DNA of 64,000 nt from Thereva unica (GCA_949987705.1 OX465284.1:116665052-116729051), one strand, 5' to 3'; positions 33,701-43,908 are shown, counted from the first letter of the stretch. Notes: generated from the letters alone by a model not told the origin. Made by a program: numbers and translations.

Positions 33701-34627
33701 CACGGACGGATCCAAGATTGACGGCAGAGCAGGTGCGGGAGTCTTCTCGGAGGACTTAAATCTGACCTGCTCTCTGGCTTTGGGGAATTACACCTCAGTC
33801 TACCAGGCGGAAATGCTTGCTCTGCTGCACGCGCTGGATCACATAAGTGAGGGTCAGGTGCAGGGAAGAAGTATCCTTATAGCACTGGACAATCAGGCTG
33901 TGATTAAGCGCATGAATCAGACAGAGATTAATGCGTCTCTGGCGTTGGAATGTGTCCAAAAACTGAACAGGTGTGCGAAACAAAACAACGTGACGCTAGC
34001 TTGGGTTAGAGGACATACAGGCATCGATGGGAACGAAAAGGCTGACAACCTGGCAAAACAGGGGTCAACCTCGGAATTCTGGGGACCGGAGCCATACTCT
34101 GCCATTGGCAGAGGATTGGTGAGGAACTGCATCGAGAAATGGGTCGCTGAGGAACACCGGAGACGGTGGGACGCTATGACCACGTGTAGGCAGGCTAAGA
34201 TGGTGCTTACGTTGCCGATTACCGCAGCCAGAAGAAGGATCCTGCATATGCAAAGGAGAACCCTCAGATGGTTGGTGGCACTGATTACAGGACACGGATG
34301 TTTCAGGTATCACCTAAAAAGAATGGGAATTCTGGAGGATGACACCTGTCGGATGTGCCTGGAGGAACCTGAGACGGCCACACACATAGTGTGTCACTGT
34401 CCGGCGGTGGCGAGGAAAAGGGCTGCCATAACTGGACTCCATTGGATGGAGGACATGAGGCAGACTCCCTTCAATCAGCTGCTTGCGATAACTAGGGGAG
34501 TCGAAGTAAGGGAGCAATGGGACAACCCACTGCAACCCCAATAAGATGACTCTAGGCAGAGGGACGAAAAGGGACCCGCAGATAGTGGTCTGATTCGGTA
34601 TCCCTCGAAAATCTATATATATATATA
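30787..34627 (+). mobile_element. Non-LTR retrotransposon (LOA/I-group type), 5'-truncated, with target duplication
   Basis: The same 12 bp, TAACTGGAAAGC, lies at 30775-30786 and 34628-34639 and marks the target-site duplication. The element begins 80 nt before the long ORF and ends in a (TA)n tail (34614-34627). The leading 80 nt can be read as the last codons of ORF1 (YVRFQKDKPEEMVEPAGKAA...), ending in TGA at 30863-30865, one base before the ORF2 ATG. So almost all of ORF1 and the 5' UTR are missing. The intact ORF and clean duplication point to a recent insertion. Confidence 0.9.
30867..34544 (+). CDS. ORF2: endonuclease / reverse transcriptase / RNase H polyprotein
   Basis: One uninterrupted frame of 1225 codons. 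Residues 16-236 form an apurinic-type endonuclease, with LNLHHS (N22), LIQEPW (E49), GCDANAH (D150, N152), IDITLCS and SDHRAI (D225, H226). Residues 460-830 form the reverse transcriptase: TSGRDGIFP, SSRPVSLTSFLLKTMER, MDIEGAFDK (D594), GCPQGGVLSPLLWN (649-662), GYADDVAIV (D684, D685) and KYLGVYLDSRLTW. Residues 940-1070 form RNase H: FTDGSK (D947), YQAEML (E982), ALDNQ (D1008) and VRGHTGIDGNEKAD (H1050, D1060). The C-terminus has CRMC-x8-H-x4-C (1161-1178). All catalytic residues are present, so the protein could be active. It would nick target DNA and reverse-transcribe the element RNA. The start follows ORF1's stop by one base. Domain order with RNase H and a C-terminal CCHC motif fits LOA and related I-group elements. 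The exact clade needs a tree. Confidence 0.95.
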   Translation: MESSSAGREVGQFRQLKVCQLNLHHSRAASAMMTRGFGEMKLDIALIQEPWIYNGRIRGLSGSFDTLYVPNANERVRTCVLVKHGVQAVLLPHLCTPDLTAVRVGTGSGAFILASAYLPYDSPDPPPTRELEILVITCGEKGTGLIVGCDANAHNTVWGSTNDNHRGEALLEFVECNNLVIANRGVEPTFVDARRREVIDITLCSNRMLTRLTNWEVMDRTTLSDHRAISFEIEYGTPGRGDGIRTTRIPRNTDTSRYTEMLRRNLGERVPRAPKTTREAESQLHVLQTAIENAFRVACPLTSVDDHDPTPWWCRELEKLKKEVRRAFNQAMRCNDPVAWENYKAKKREMKQTLRRRKRESWRDFCSSMESISEASRLQKMISRDPVSKVGLVRDPSGRMTETLEETNKILMEVHFPGSYISGKSWTIRNRMATRMNREEANGVVTEEGVRRAIDTFSPFKTSGRDGIFPALLQWGKDIIAPRLRGLFVTCLATGYIPAVWRETKVVFLPKPGKKDYTEAKSSRPVSLTSFLLKTMERVVADHLESTMLRRHPLSRSQHAYQAGRSTETALHQLVRVAEGELYTGGIAMAVIMDIEGAFDKIQFNKLKDALVRREVSPMIVRWVDSMLKNRAVRIQTGDSRLRGRVSKGCPQGGVLSPLLWNITVDTLLRRLEVMGVHTVGYADDVAIVARGKFMSTTADIMRNALQVVEQWCTEQGLTINANKTDAIIFTRKIKDLDFQPLMLFGSRIKVSGMVKYLGVYLDSRLTWKYHVEEKIKKATRVLHQCRRVCGLRWGISPRLAYWTYTMMVRPIITYASVVWWTKATQKTVKRHLDKVQRMACVGVSGAFRTTPAAALEALLGLLPLDLQVMKTAAASAIRMRRDAAWQASGTLYGHMKILDRIKGIRELMMPMEGITKMRVTERYHKTLIGNGTLPEGRPEDIYIFTDGSKIDGRAGAGVFSEDLNLTCSLALGNYTSVYQAEMLALLHALDHISEGQVQGRSILIALDNQAVIKRMNQTEINASLALECVQKLNRCAKQNNVTLAWVRGHTGIDGNEKADNLAKQGSTSEFWGPEPYSAIGRGLVRNCIEKWVAEEHRRRWDAMTTCRQAKMVLTLPITAARRRILHMQRRTLRWLVALITGHGCFRYHLKRMGILEDDTCRMCLEEPETATHIVCHCPAVARKRAAITGLHWMEDMRQTPFNQLLAITRGVEVREQWDNPLQPQ

Positions 34628-34639
34628 TAACTGGAAAGC
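34628..34639 (+). repeat. Target-site duplication, right copy
   Basis: TAACTGGAAAGC directly after the (TA)n tail. Confidence 0.85.
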
Positions 34640-35049
34640 AATATCGTTAGAGTGTAGATTCATCTACCGCAATATAGTATTGGTAACTAATCGATTGGAA
34701 CTATTACGATTTGGAGGAATAGGAGTAGTAATATATAGTACATTAAACTGTTCTGGTCTAATCGAGGAACAGGAAGCACAATACTTCATCTGCTCATCTA
34801 TGGCTTAGCTTAAAATTAACTCATACGACATCCAAGAGAAAAACGAGGTTCGGTGTCTCCTAGTCATGCATCTTCTAGACCACCTTTAACCTATCATATC
34901 ACTTTCTTAGGTCTTATTGTTCAAGCTAAGCTTACTACTAGACATTGCACCATGACGTGAACTACATGACGGACAGCTTAGACCATCACACGCAGAGCGG
35001 TTGCGCGTTGGGCTAACTACCGGACTCCGTAAAAACACATCAGTTAAGA
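34640..35049. other. No gene seen; possibly the 5' part of the RTE-like relic that follows
   Basis: Contains TTACTACTAGACATTGCACC and ATGACGTGAACTACATGACG, words echoed (inverted) near 26090-26130. No clear motif. Confidence 0.35.
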
Positions 35050-35606
35050 AACCAGAAGCAAAACCTTCCAAGGGCAGAAAAAACAAACCAAGGGCAGACA
35101 AAACTGTAACGATAGGAGACGGGACCTTCGCTTCCATGGCATAAAGGTGGTGATAGGATACCTAATGGACAAAATTGGAAGAGAGCTTGCACAGACCGAC
35201 CATTTATAAAGGGAAAACTCCCCGAACCATGAGGCAATAACGACCAAGTGTCAAATTCATCTTGGGAGGTTTGAACGCCAAATTAGGTCTGGAGCTTGTA
35301 CGCTACCAATATTTCGTCGTATTACGAACATACGGAGGGGCTAACTACGACATGGTTCACTGTCTTGTTAGGATTGTGCTCTGAGATCGTATTACAAAGC
35401 AGAAAATTGGTTGAATCAAGAATCTAGCTCGAATAATTATGATCAACTATCAGAAATACCTACGACCATGCGCTAAGACTTGAGTAACAGTAGCCCCTAC
35501 TGTCTTTTGTAATCCTGTCTGTATTGGTTGGAACTACAATTTTAGACAGAAGTCAATGGTTCGACGATGAGCTCTTCGTCTTAAAAACAGTAAATTAGTC
35601 CTAGCA
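35050..35606 (+). pseudogene. RTE-like endonuclease-domain relic (left part)
   Basis: VKFILGGLNAKLGLE resembles the (GDFNAKLG) block. FVVLRTYGGANYDMVHCLVR resembles the DVRT.RGA...SDH.LV block of the endonuclease in RTE-like elements. Many stops. The relic breaks at a hAT-like insertion (35615), and an RT fragment lies on the other side at 37690. Confidence 0.55.
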
Positions 35607-35614
35607 TGTACAGT
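35607..35614 (+). repeat. 8-bp target-site duplication of hAT-like copy B, left
   Basis: TGTACAGT. The right flank at 37471-37478 is TGTACTGT, 7 of 8 identical. Confidence 0.7.
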
Positions 35615-37470
35615 CAGTGGTGGCGCTTTCATAGGTGTAAATGGTGCACTTGCACCGGGCGCAATATCAGAAATTCCAGCAACACCTGGATCGCCTCAAT
35701 TCTGAAGTTGTTGAACGGCGCCTACTATGTCCCGGAAGGCTGTTAAAGTGGACCGCTTTTTTGAAGTGTTAACTTCTTTAGGCGCGTTTGGCACTTTTTC
35801 GCTGGGGGTAAAACAAAGAATTCGCGACACGCGCACTTTTGTTGCTACACCCGTTTCTGGACACTTGCTGCAATGATGGCGACACGCGCACTTTGTTGCA
35901 CACTCGTTTCTGGGCACTTGTGCCTATGCAGCTGGCTAGAGCATGGAAACTTTTGGTTGAGCTCCACTTACAAACAGCAGCGTATAATTATATGTGTGCG
36001 AGGCAAAATAGCCCGTGCTGCTCTCAGCATTCATTTCATATTCTCGCAATGCAGACGCCGCTCTCAAAATCCAGACGCCGCTCTTAGCATTCATTTCATC
36101 CTCTCGCATACATTCGCTGCTGTATGTTGCTGGAGCTCGACCAAATGTTACTTACATATCTGGGGCACTTTTAGTCGATGATGTGCGAGAGAATGATATT
36201 CTCGCCGAGAATATAACATGAATTTTGAGAGCGGCGTCTGCATTGCATTGCAAGAATATAAAATGAATGGGAGCGAGAATATGACATGGATTTTGAGAGC
36301 GGCGTCTGCATTGCGTCTGCACACATAGAATTATACGCTGCTGCTTGTAAGTGGAGCTCAACCAAAAGTTTCCATGCTCTAGACAGCTGCATAGGCACAA
36401 GTAGCCAGAAACGGGTGCGCAGCAAAGTGCGCGTGTCACCATCGCTGCTTTCTGTTGCTGGACCTCGACTAAAAGTTGCCATGCTCTGGCCAGCTAAATG
36501 GCTGCAATATTTAAATATTTTGCTTGGATTAATCACTTTCGGCGACATGGAATACGTTTCGGCGTTTCGCCTATTCGACTGGGCATCTGGATTTTACGTA
36601 CATACATACATGTATGTATCTGGGGTAGTATTCCAGTAGGGAAAATCGCAAGTATTTACTGTGGGGAAGTCGATTTGGAAGTACTTCTTAATTTAGTGTT
36701 TTCTGTAATGACTTATAAGTAATGCAGAGGAGAATGGGTTTGAACAAGCGTTTGATTTCGCCCAAAGAGCGTATTGAAAAACTTCGTAGCTGGTCGTTTT
36801 CTTTGTTAATCAACTCAGTTATCTCAGCCATTACGTTTTATATCTTTAATGTATAAACATATATTTGATTTTATGTTTATGATATAAATATAAATGGCTT
36901 AATTTTACTTATTTTACTTGTTCTGAAAAAATTCAAATTGAATCCAATAGATTCCCATAAAAATTTAGATCCGTGACTTTGGCTGAATATAATATGACTT
37001 TTTTGCATATTTGCACAATGTTTAAAATAGCAAAAATTTCTGTTTCGTGACTATTGCATCAACCCGACGATAAGTACTGTGTACTATATATTATCTACTA
37101 TATATTATCTACTATTTTTTACTAAAAACTACATTATCCCAGTCATCCATCGTCCGATCTTTGTGTGATAAGTTTAGACAAATAGTTTAATTTTCAAAAC
37201 ATTGCAACACATTTTGGAGTGAGTGCATATAAGTAACAATTAAATAAACTTTAACAGAATATTCATAAATAAAATATATTAATCCTTATCGTCCTGTATT
37301 AAGATTGATTTGGAAATTTAGACTAGCCATAGAAGTTAACACTTCTAAAGTGTGGTCCTACGCACACTCATTTTTTCATTGTCCTTCACTGCGATCAAAA
37401 ATGAACAGCTAATGGGGGCGCAATATGGCATACGGCACCGGGCGCAAAAAAACGGCAAACGTCGACCCTG
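35615..37470 (+). mobile_element. hAT-like element, copy B (1.86 kb) with internal fold-back
   Basis: The left end is CAGTGGTGGCGCTTTCATAG. The right end complement is CAGGGTCGACGTTTGCC. Flanking 8-bp duplications (one mismatch) fit hAT insertion. Next to the left end is a perfect hairpin, GGTGCACTTGCACC, followed by GGGCGCAAT. Near the right end GCACCGGGCGCAAAAAAA mirrors it. No transposase frame is visible, so it is non-autonomous. Related ends occur at 3461-3878, 54518-54751 and 57495-57556. Confidence 0.75.
35870..36447. repeat. Large fold-back (inverted repeat) inside hAT-like copy B
   Basis: The left arm (GATGGCGACACGCGCACTTT, CTGGGCACTTGTGCCTATGC, AGCATGGAAACTTTTGGTTG, ending near 36110) pairs with the right arm ending at 36447. 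Arms are about 250 nt with a centre near 36150. Within each arm CGCAATGCAGACGCCGCTCT plus CAAAATCCA is repeated. Long open frames on both strands here come from this palindrome. A roughly 50-bp direct duplication precedes the left arm (35825-35925). Confidence 0.8.
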
Positions 37471-37478
37471 TGTACTGT
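37471..37478 (+). repeat. 8-bp target-site duplication of hAT-like copy B, right
   Basis: TGTACTGT, matching TGTACAGT at 35607. Confidence 0.7.
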
Positions 37479-37649
37479 AGCCACTGTGCGTGTTAAAGAG
37501 AGATATCTGCATGTCGTCTCATTGGCTGGCCTCAGATAAAGGAGCCTATAATCATGGATCAAGGCTAGGAAGACTTTACCTTGCTATAGCAATCAGAGTC
37601 CAGTATAGGGCCAGATATGCGAGAACAGCTCGTAAACATCAACCAAGCT

Positions 37650-37860
37650 TAGGATAATCTGTCAAGATGCGTGAAATCCAAGTATTTAATCTGCTGCTTC
37701 CTAAGATAATAACCTAACCACTACACACATATGAAACCGAGACTTGGGTGCTCACAAAAAGGCACTTTGACATCTTAAATGTAGGAGAAAAGTCCTTCCG
37801 AGAATTGTTGTTGAACCTCCTTGGAAATAATTTTATAGAAGTGTTTCTGGCATGCTAAAT
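37650..37860 (+). pseudogene. RTE-like RT C-terminal relic
   Basis: LLPKIIT*PLHTYETETWVL continues TKRHFDILNVGEKSFRELL. This corresponds to (L.TYASETWVLSK..SNLLGVFERKILRRI) in the copy at 28633. It lies on the same strand as the endonuclease relic at 35050 and may be the far end of the same element split by copy B. Confidence 0.6.
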
Positions 37861-38439
37861 CTTGAGCAACCAATCATCTACTAAAAGTCAGGGCGTGCAA
37901 GAATCAGGAGAAGGCGTTGGTCCAGAAGCAGTTGTGAAAGGCCAGGAACGTCTCGAGTGTAAGTATGTAAAAATAAAAAAGAGCTATTCCACCGACCAAC
38001 GTCTCCAATTACCAGAACTACAAGTATGTTCCTTATGGCTTTACACATTGCTAAGATTTTGTTCCTACTTCTTAATTGTAAAACTTTGATGTTAATTTGT
38101 TTAAATTCTATCCTTTCATTTAATACGACAATTTCGAAAAGTTTGTTTGGGTCCTTCATAACTTCTAGCATACTTTGGTACCATATGAAAGCCTGCTAAA
38201 ACTAGGAAACCCACAAAAACCATGTCACATGCTTCTTAACTCCTGTTCTGCTTTCAACAAAGAAAAACTTCTGTACATATGTAACACAAATTCCGAAAAA
38301 GTCAGATTAACATCCTCCTTTACGACAACACGTAACTTCCACACAAATTGGGTCCACGTTGAATGAGACTTCACTAAGCCAAAAAGAAATCCGCAAACAA
38401 CACGCGAAGAAAACCACACACAAACCGCGATAACTTATT
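37861..38439. other. 3' flank of the cuticle gene; no gene seen
   Basis: Short open frames only. Confidence 0.4.
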
Positions 38440-38445
38440 TTTATT
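38440..38445 (-). terminator. Polyadenylation signal of the cuticle protein gene
   Basis: AATAAA on the minus strand, about 120 nt after the stop codon at 38566. Confidence 0.55.
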
Positions 38446-38565
38446 TTGATGTTTTTTTATACAAATTCTCCCTTAGATTCTAAATATACACAAGCATGTA
38501 AAATTGTTGAGATTCCCAAATTTTGCAAGGACTCGTCCACTCGTCCTGTCGTCTTTTGTTTCTTT

Positions 38566-41500
38566 CTAGTAAGCATAATGAGCGTGACCTCCATGACCCA
38601 CAAACGACGTATGAACCACAGGAGCAGCAATAGCAGTTCTGTAAAGGTACACATGTGGAGTTATAGCAAGTGCATGACAACGAAGCATCTTAGTAAAGCA
38701 TCCTTAGATAAATGTAACAACATACTTTACGGCCAATGGAGCGGCGTAGTGTGCAGCAGCAATAGGAGCAGCTAAATGGGATCCGTAATGGGCAGCACCA
38801 TAAGTAGCAGCCAAGCCATGTCCGTAACCGCCATATAGAGGACCTCCTGGAAAAACAACGGAAGGATGAAGGATTTTAGCTTTCTGAAAACTGGACAGAG
38901 ATGGAGAGTGTGGAAGAACATTGCAGGTTTCGACCCGGAAGAAGTTGCATGCTAGAGACATCGAGACCACATAGCGCCAGCACATTCATGTGGATGAAAG
39001 ATATCCAAGCACGTTGCAGACCGTGCGTTTTTACGCTTCCATTGAAAACGCCTGAATCCAATTCCTGGGGAAATGAAAAAGGAAACTTTTGTCCCTCTTA
39101 GCAGCAGGAAGCCTTTTATTGCTTTGAGACTGCGCTAATTCATCGTGTCGTGACTTGTGCACTACTTTAATTTAGTTTACCGAAATGAAACTAGCTGGAA
39201 AGGTGGCTCCTTTCAGACGTTCTGTGGCTCGTTTTACTTCCACTCCGTGAAAGGACTTTCTTGTAAATGCTTGCACTTTAGTCAGTGCCAGGACTTGTTT
39301 AAAATTCATATCTAGGAAACGTTCTAAGCACGTTGCACTAATAACTGGAAAAAATGAATGATTAACATTATGTAATTCATACCATGAGCAATGGATAGTG
39401 CTGGGGCAGCCACTTTGATTGCCGCTGGGGCAGCATAGCTGTGAATGGCTGGTGCAGCATAACTATGAGCATAACTAGTGATGGCCGGTGCAGCATATCC
39501 ATGAGAAGCAAAACCAGTCAGATGGGATCCATACTGATGTGCCGGAGCATAACCGTGAGCAAAGGCTGGAGCAGCAATGGCAGTATGAGCAGCATAAGCT
39601 GGTGCGGCTATCTTAATTGCTGGAGCGGCATAAGCGTGAGCAGCATACCCATGAGCTGCAATGGCTGGAGCGGCATATCCATGAGCGAAAGCTGGTGCAG
39701 CATATCCATGAGCAATAGCTGGGGCGGCAATCTTAAGGGCTGGGGCAGCATAACCATGGGCGATTGCTGGTGCAGCATATCCATGGGCAATTGCAGGAGC
39801 AGCTAAATGCCCTGAAATACGTTACATTTAATTATTACAGAAAACCTCTTCTCTAACTATAAAACCAAATAGTTAAAACAAACCTCCGTAATGTGGAGCA
39901 TATCCTAGTACATCATTACTTATCCGGGAACTCGAAACACGCACTGATGAATGTGCAGAGTCAGCAGAGTTGGAATATTGTGAATGTGAATTTTGTCCAT
40001 AGTGTCCCTGTGGATATTCACGTGCGCGTTAATATTGAAAATACATAAAAGGATTAAAAGTCATTTCTTACTTTGACGGTGTGCTCCTGTGAGCTTCCAA
40101 CATAGGCACCATCAATACTTGGGGCAGATATTGAATACTCGGCTGGTCCTCCGGCTTGGACATAAGCCACTATCGCAAGGAAAATTACTAACTGCAAGAA
40201 AAAATATTAAACAATATCAAAAAAAATGCATTCGAAATTATTTTAGCTCTACTAGAAATCATTAAATCTATTTTACGACGTAGCATTTATTTTTCCTGCA
40301 TATTTTTAATTAATTCCAATTTTTCATTTGCATACTTTTAGGATTAATTTTAATCTACTAACGACGTAGCGTCTCTGTGTGCCAGTTAATTTTTTTCTTG
40401 CATAGTTTTAGGATTACTTTCATTTACTGTTTTCTGATTTATATTTTGCATACTTTTAGGATGTTTTTTTTTTATTTTTTTCAAGTTTTTTGTAACTTTT
40501 GTTTGAAATTTGACTACCAATCCGTAAAATGGCTATTTAACTAGTAAATGATTAAGAATTAAAAGGTTACATTTTGGTTGGATCAAGCACTTTTAAAACT
40601 AATTCCTTTTACTCAAAATTTTACTGAAGATCATTTGTTAAAAAGCAAACACAAGGAAATTTCCACCTTAATACTTAATTCTATAGTCACGGTCTCTTAT
40701 AAATATCTAATTTGGTTACCAAGTATTCGGGTTTAAAATATTAATCCTGATTGGTCCTGTTTTTAATGATTCTATCACCGACGGAATTCTGACCTAAATG
40801 CTTAAAAAACTACCAAGAAAACGAAGGTTGCAATCGGAAACCCAAAACCAGTTGTAATAAAATATTTAAATTGGATTAGAGCAGAGCACAGCAGCAGCCT
40901 CAGGATGTACAGACATAAAAAATACTTCCAACCAACTTAAATTTTGTAATAAAAGGTTTTAGTCCCAAACTTTGTTATTTAAGGATTAGAGGCAAAATAA
41001 GGAACAAAAACCAACACAATCAATCCCGAAGAGTTTATGGGTCAAAACTTAAACAAAAACTTCTCGAAGCACACGAGAAACTTTCCAATATCGCCTCGCT
41101 TGCCAGATCGACGTGCTAGAATATTAAAGATGGCTCTTAATCGAAAGTCGATCTCCTTTCAAGGCAGCATTTTAATTGGATACTTACTTATTCATTGTTC
41201 AGCAGTCATTGTGATTGGCAATGTCATTGACATCTGGGCACATAACTGGTTGGCGTAACAAGTGCCCCCCACTCCAGCCCTCAGCTCTATCGTAATTTCT
41301 AGCTTTAAACACTACCAGACTACCAGACCACCCAGAGACCGTCTCAGGCCTGTGGGACTATTGATTTGCTTATCAGTATCAGGATTTTATGTCCTGGCAA
41401 GTAATTCTGAGAACGAATCAGTCCAGCCAAGGACTTAAGTGCCTTGACTCTGTCCAAAAAGCCTATATTTTTCACCTTTATCGAAGACAATAAAATCTGT

Positions 41501-43742
41501 GGGATTGGGAATTGAAGGAAACCCAATTCAGCAAGTGACAGACAGGAGTATTCCTTGTGGAGCCTTGCAGGATAATTGAAAAATTTGATATCCTGACGAG
41601 AACACAAGTTCTATTTGGGTGTGACTGGGAAATGTCTTATTCAAAAAAGACTAAGAAAAATCACTTCAGAATTGGGATCTGAGGATGTTGGGTGATTGGA
41701 ATGTATTGGGAATGTCCTGATCTCCTGGCCGAGCTGAAGGAAGTCCATTGAGTGATAAACAGGATAACTGGGAAATTCAATTTTCTGTATATGATATGTA
41801 AATTGATATCGTTCCCTTGCCATGTAAGTACTAAGCAATTCCTAAGCATGACCTTGATAGAGAAGTGGTCTAGTTTACTGGAAGAAGTTTGAGGTCAGAT
41901 TTGATCGGAATGTTTTTTTGAGGTATTAAGAAAATGGATAAGGACTCAGATGATATATAAAAGAATTTATTTTTATCGTCCTCTAATATAGTCCAAATTA
42001 TTGTCTTCAGGATTTGGGACTTGAAATTTGGTTTGGTTACATTTTTTTGGGACATTTGGGACATTGTTATATACTCATTGTGCTCAAAGCAGAGCCTGCA
42101 AATGGGACCTTCTGTCCTTCCGGTCCTTTATACATGGTAATTTTAAATATACTGAATCGAAGGAAGGGTATACATGTGTGTAAACAAGCATGTAAACAAG
42201 TATGTAAAAAAACGAAAGTTTTCTTATCTTATCGCTGGCAATTATCCCAGTACTGGACTAATTTAGTTCGTAGGTGCACGCCACTGAAGTGTTCCTCTAT
42301 GATTCAAGAACAGAAACTAGGTTGCCCAAGTTTATCACTCTACTAAATCAGGGGCTATCACTCTTGCACCCACACCTGCTTCTATATTGGGTCATCCCTA
42401 AACCATACGAGTTAACATTGATCTATCTTAAGGAAAACCCAGGAGCGTAGAAGGAGGGGGAAAATACCCCCGAAACGCCTTTTGTATGATAGGTCGTGAC
42501 AGTCGTTTGAGATGAAGAAAGTGGCGTTTTAGTCGAATCGCGACTTTCAGTACAGGGGCCTAAACTCATCTTAGCATTTCCACTCTAGGCCCCTGTGCTG
42601 ACTTAATTCTACTGAAACGACACTTTCATCAATTCAAACGACTTGTCACGAAACATGACTAGACTTTCAGCAGAGGGGCCTATAGTTCCTTCTTTTGCAG
42701 CTGGATTTTGACAATCCACAAGGATCCAAACTATTGCCCTCTATTTTGAGAATAAATTGAATTGAAATTGTGGTTAAGAGATTAAGCCATTCAGCGCTGA
42801 GAAACTGAACTGAACTCGAACTAAACTTAAAAGTTCCCTCAAAAAAGAGAGTAATCAACTGGATTAATAGAATGCCCTTCCAGTGAGCTTTTGCATTTTG
42901 CAATAAGCAAGAACAATTTCAAGCATGAACTGGACATGAACTGTACTTCAGCCGGGGAAGCCACTTTTGTGAATTGAACTGAACATTATTGAACTGAGGT
43001 CGGTGAAGCCGGGGCATTAAACACGTGTTTCAGTCTAATACCATATTAGAGATGGTTTGGTTGGTTGGTTGGTTCGTATTAAACTTTTACCGCCATAGAT
43101 TTACCGGGCTATTTAACGTGAGGACGAAAAATTAAAATTGAAATCGAATCGAACTTTCCTCAGTAAATAATTTCACAAAATTTAGTTTATTACAAGCACT
43201 CCACCACAGATTGTCGGTCATGTCCGCCCCCTCACGTCCTTTTAGCTTTTGTATAAATTTGAACTCCAACATGATCCTTTTAACAGCATCAAATCGCTCA
43301 CAAATGTCTTAAGGAGTTATGCGAAACTAGAAGGACTTCTTAATGACTACAATTAAGGACTCCGATTTGGCAGAGGAAACTTCGTCTATGGCGTAACACT
43401 GACTCTCAAGCCACACACTCATGCACGCATCGATTTTGTCGCTCCAACTACACAGTCCCGGAGCGAGTGAAATTCGAGACCCCATAGTGAACTTGCGGCT
43501 GGATAATTTCCTTGTTATCCTTAAATCAGATCCTTGAAACTAATTTCGGCGTAATCATATGCCACGAGATACTCTCCCCGATTTCAGAACACAGTCTGCA
43601 CCGCCTGTGAGCAGCATCACTGACATAACACTTAGCAAGTCGGGATTATCGAGTGTAATTGCACTCCAGAGACGACGACGACTACGACGACAGCAACGTG
43701 TATTTATGGCACGGGAATGAGCTGCAGTACCTTTGATGCCAT
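38566..43742 (-). CDS. Cuticular protein, AAPAIAHGY-repeat type (six exons)
   Basis: Exons on the minus strand: 43731-43742, 40072-40191, 39884-40007, 39383-39811, 38726-38846 and 38566-38638. All introns are GT-AG, phases agree, and the sum is 879 nt (292 residues plus stop). Exons 1-2 give MASK plus LVIFLAIVAYVQAGG, a clear signal peptide. Residues 36-75 (VGSSQEHTVKGHYGQNSHSQ, then YSNSADSAHSSVRVSSRISN) resemble the Retinin-like domain of insect cuticle proteins. Exon 4 is built of repeats such as AAPAIAHGYAAPA, with IKIAAPA variants. The end, TAIAAPVVHTSFVGHGGHAH plus YAY, is typical of low-complexity cuticular proteins. No chitin-binding Rebers-Riddiford motif is seen, so a structural role in the extracellular cuticle is inferred. 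Exon 1 is only 12 nt and rests on phase fit, signal peptide and the TATA box nearby. Its donor (GTACTG) is weak. The other exons are firm. Confidence 0.88.
40192..43730 (-). other. First intron of the cuticle gene (3.5 kb)
   Basis: No other coding content. It contains the palindromic MITE at 42493-42653 and a TTGG run at 43057-43073. Other introns of the gene are 64, 72, 536 and 87 bp. Confidence 0.6.
42493..42653. mobile_element. Palindromic MITE in the cuticle gene's first intron
   Basis: The left arm (TCGTGACAGTCGTTTGAG, GAAAGTGGCGTTTTAGT, CAGTACAGGGGCC) pairs with the right arm (GGCCCCTGTGCTGAC ... AAACGACTTGTCACGAAAC) over about 70 nt with mismatches. An extra GACTTTCAGCAGAGGGGCC follows at 42663. 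Target duplications were not resolved. Confidence 0.65.
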
Positions 43743-43900
43743 TGCTGCAGGAAACAGGTTCGTTGCACTTGATGCACTTTCAATTCACTTCGATATGCAC
43801 ACGATTACTCGATAGTTTAGTGACGGGGCGATCTGTCTACGGCGGTTTTGCACTGGTTTCAGTCACGAACCTACTAGTTGCCACTTTTGATATTCTCAGC

Positions 43901-43907
43901 TTTTATA
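43901..43907 (-). promoter_or_regulatory. TATA box of the cuticle protein gene
   Basis: TATAAAA (minus strand, in CTATAAAAG), 159-165 nt upstream of the ATG at 43742. It would place transcription start near 43875 and give a 5' UTR of about 130 nt. Short introns and TATA promoters are usual for insect cuticle genes. Confidence 0.65.
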
Positions 43908-43908
43908 G

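Noticed and set aside
35839..36639. Several open frames of 70-125 codons on both strands
   Set aside because: They mirror each other because the DNA is a fold-back, and there is no domain.
39441..39806. Plus-strand open frame of 121 codons rich in S, M, W and C
   Set aside because: It is the antisense shadow of the repeat exon of the cuticle gene. Splice signals, phase and signal peptide support only the minus strand.
41166..41200. Alternative first exon of the cuticle gene (ATGAATAA/GTAAGTATC)
   Set aside because: The donor is strong, but joining it to the exon at 40191 gives an immediate stop. MASK at 43742 fits the phase and lies next to a TATA box.
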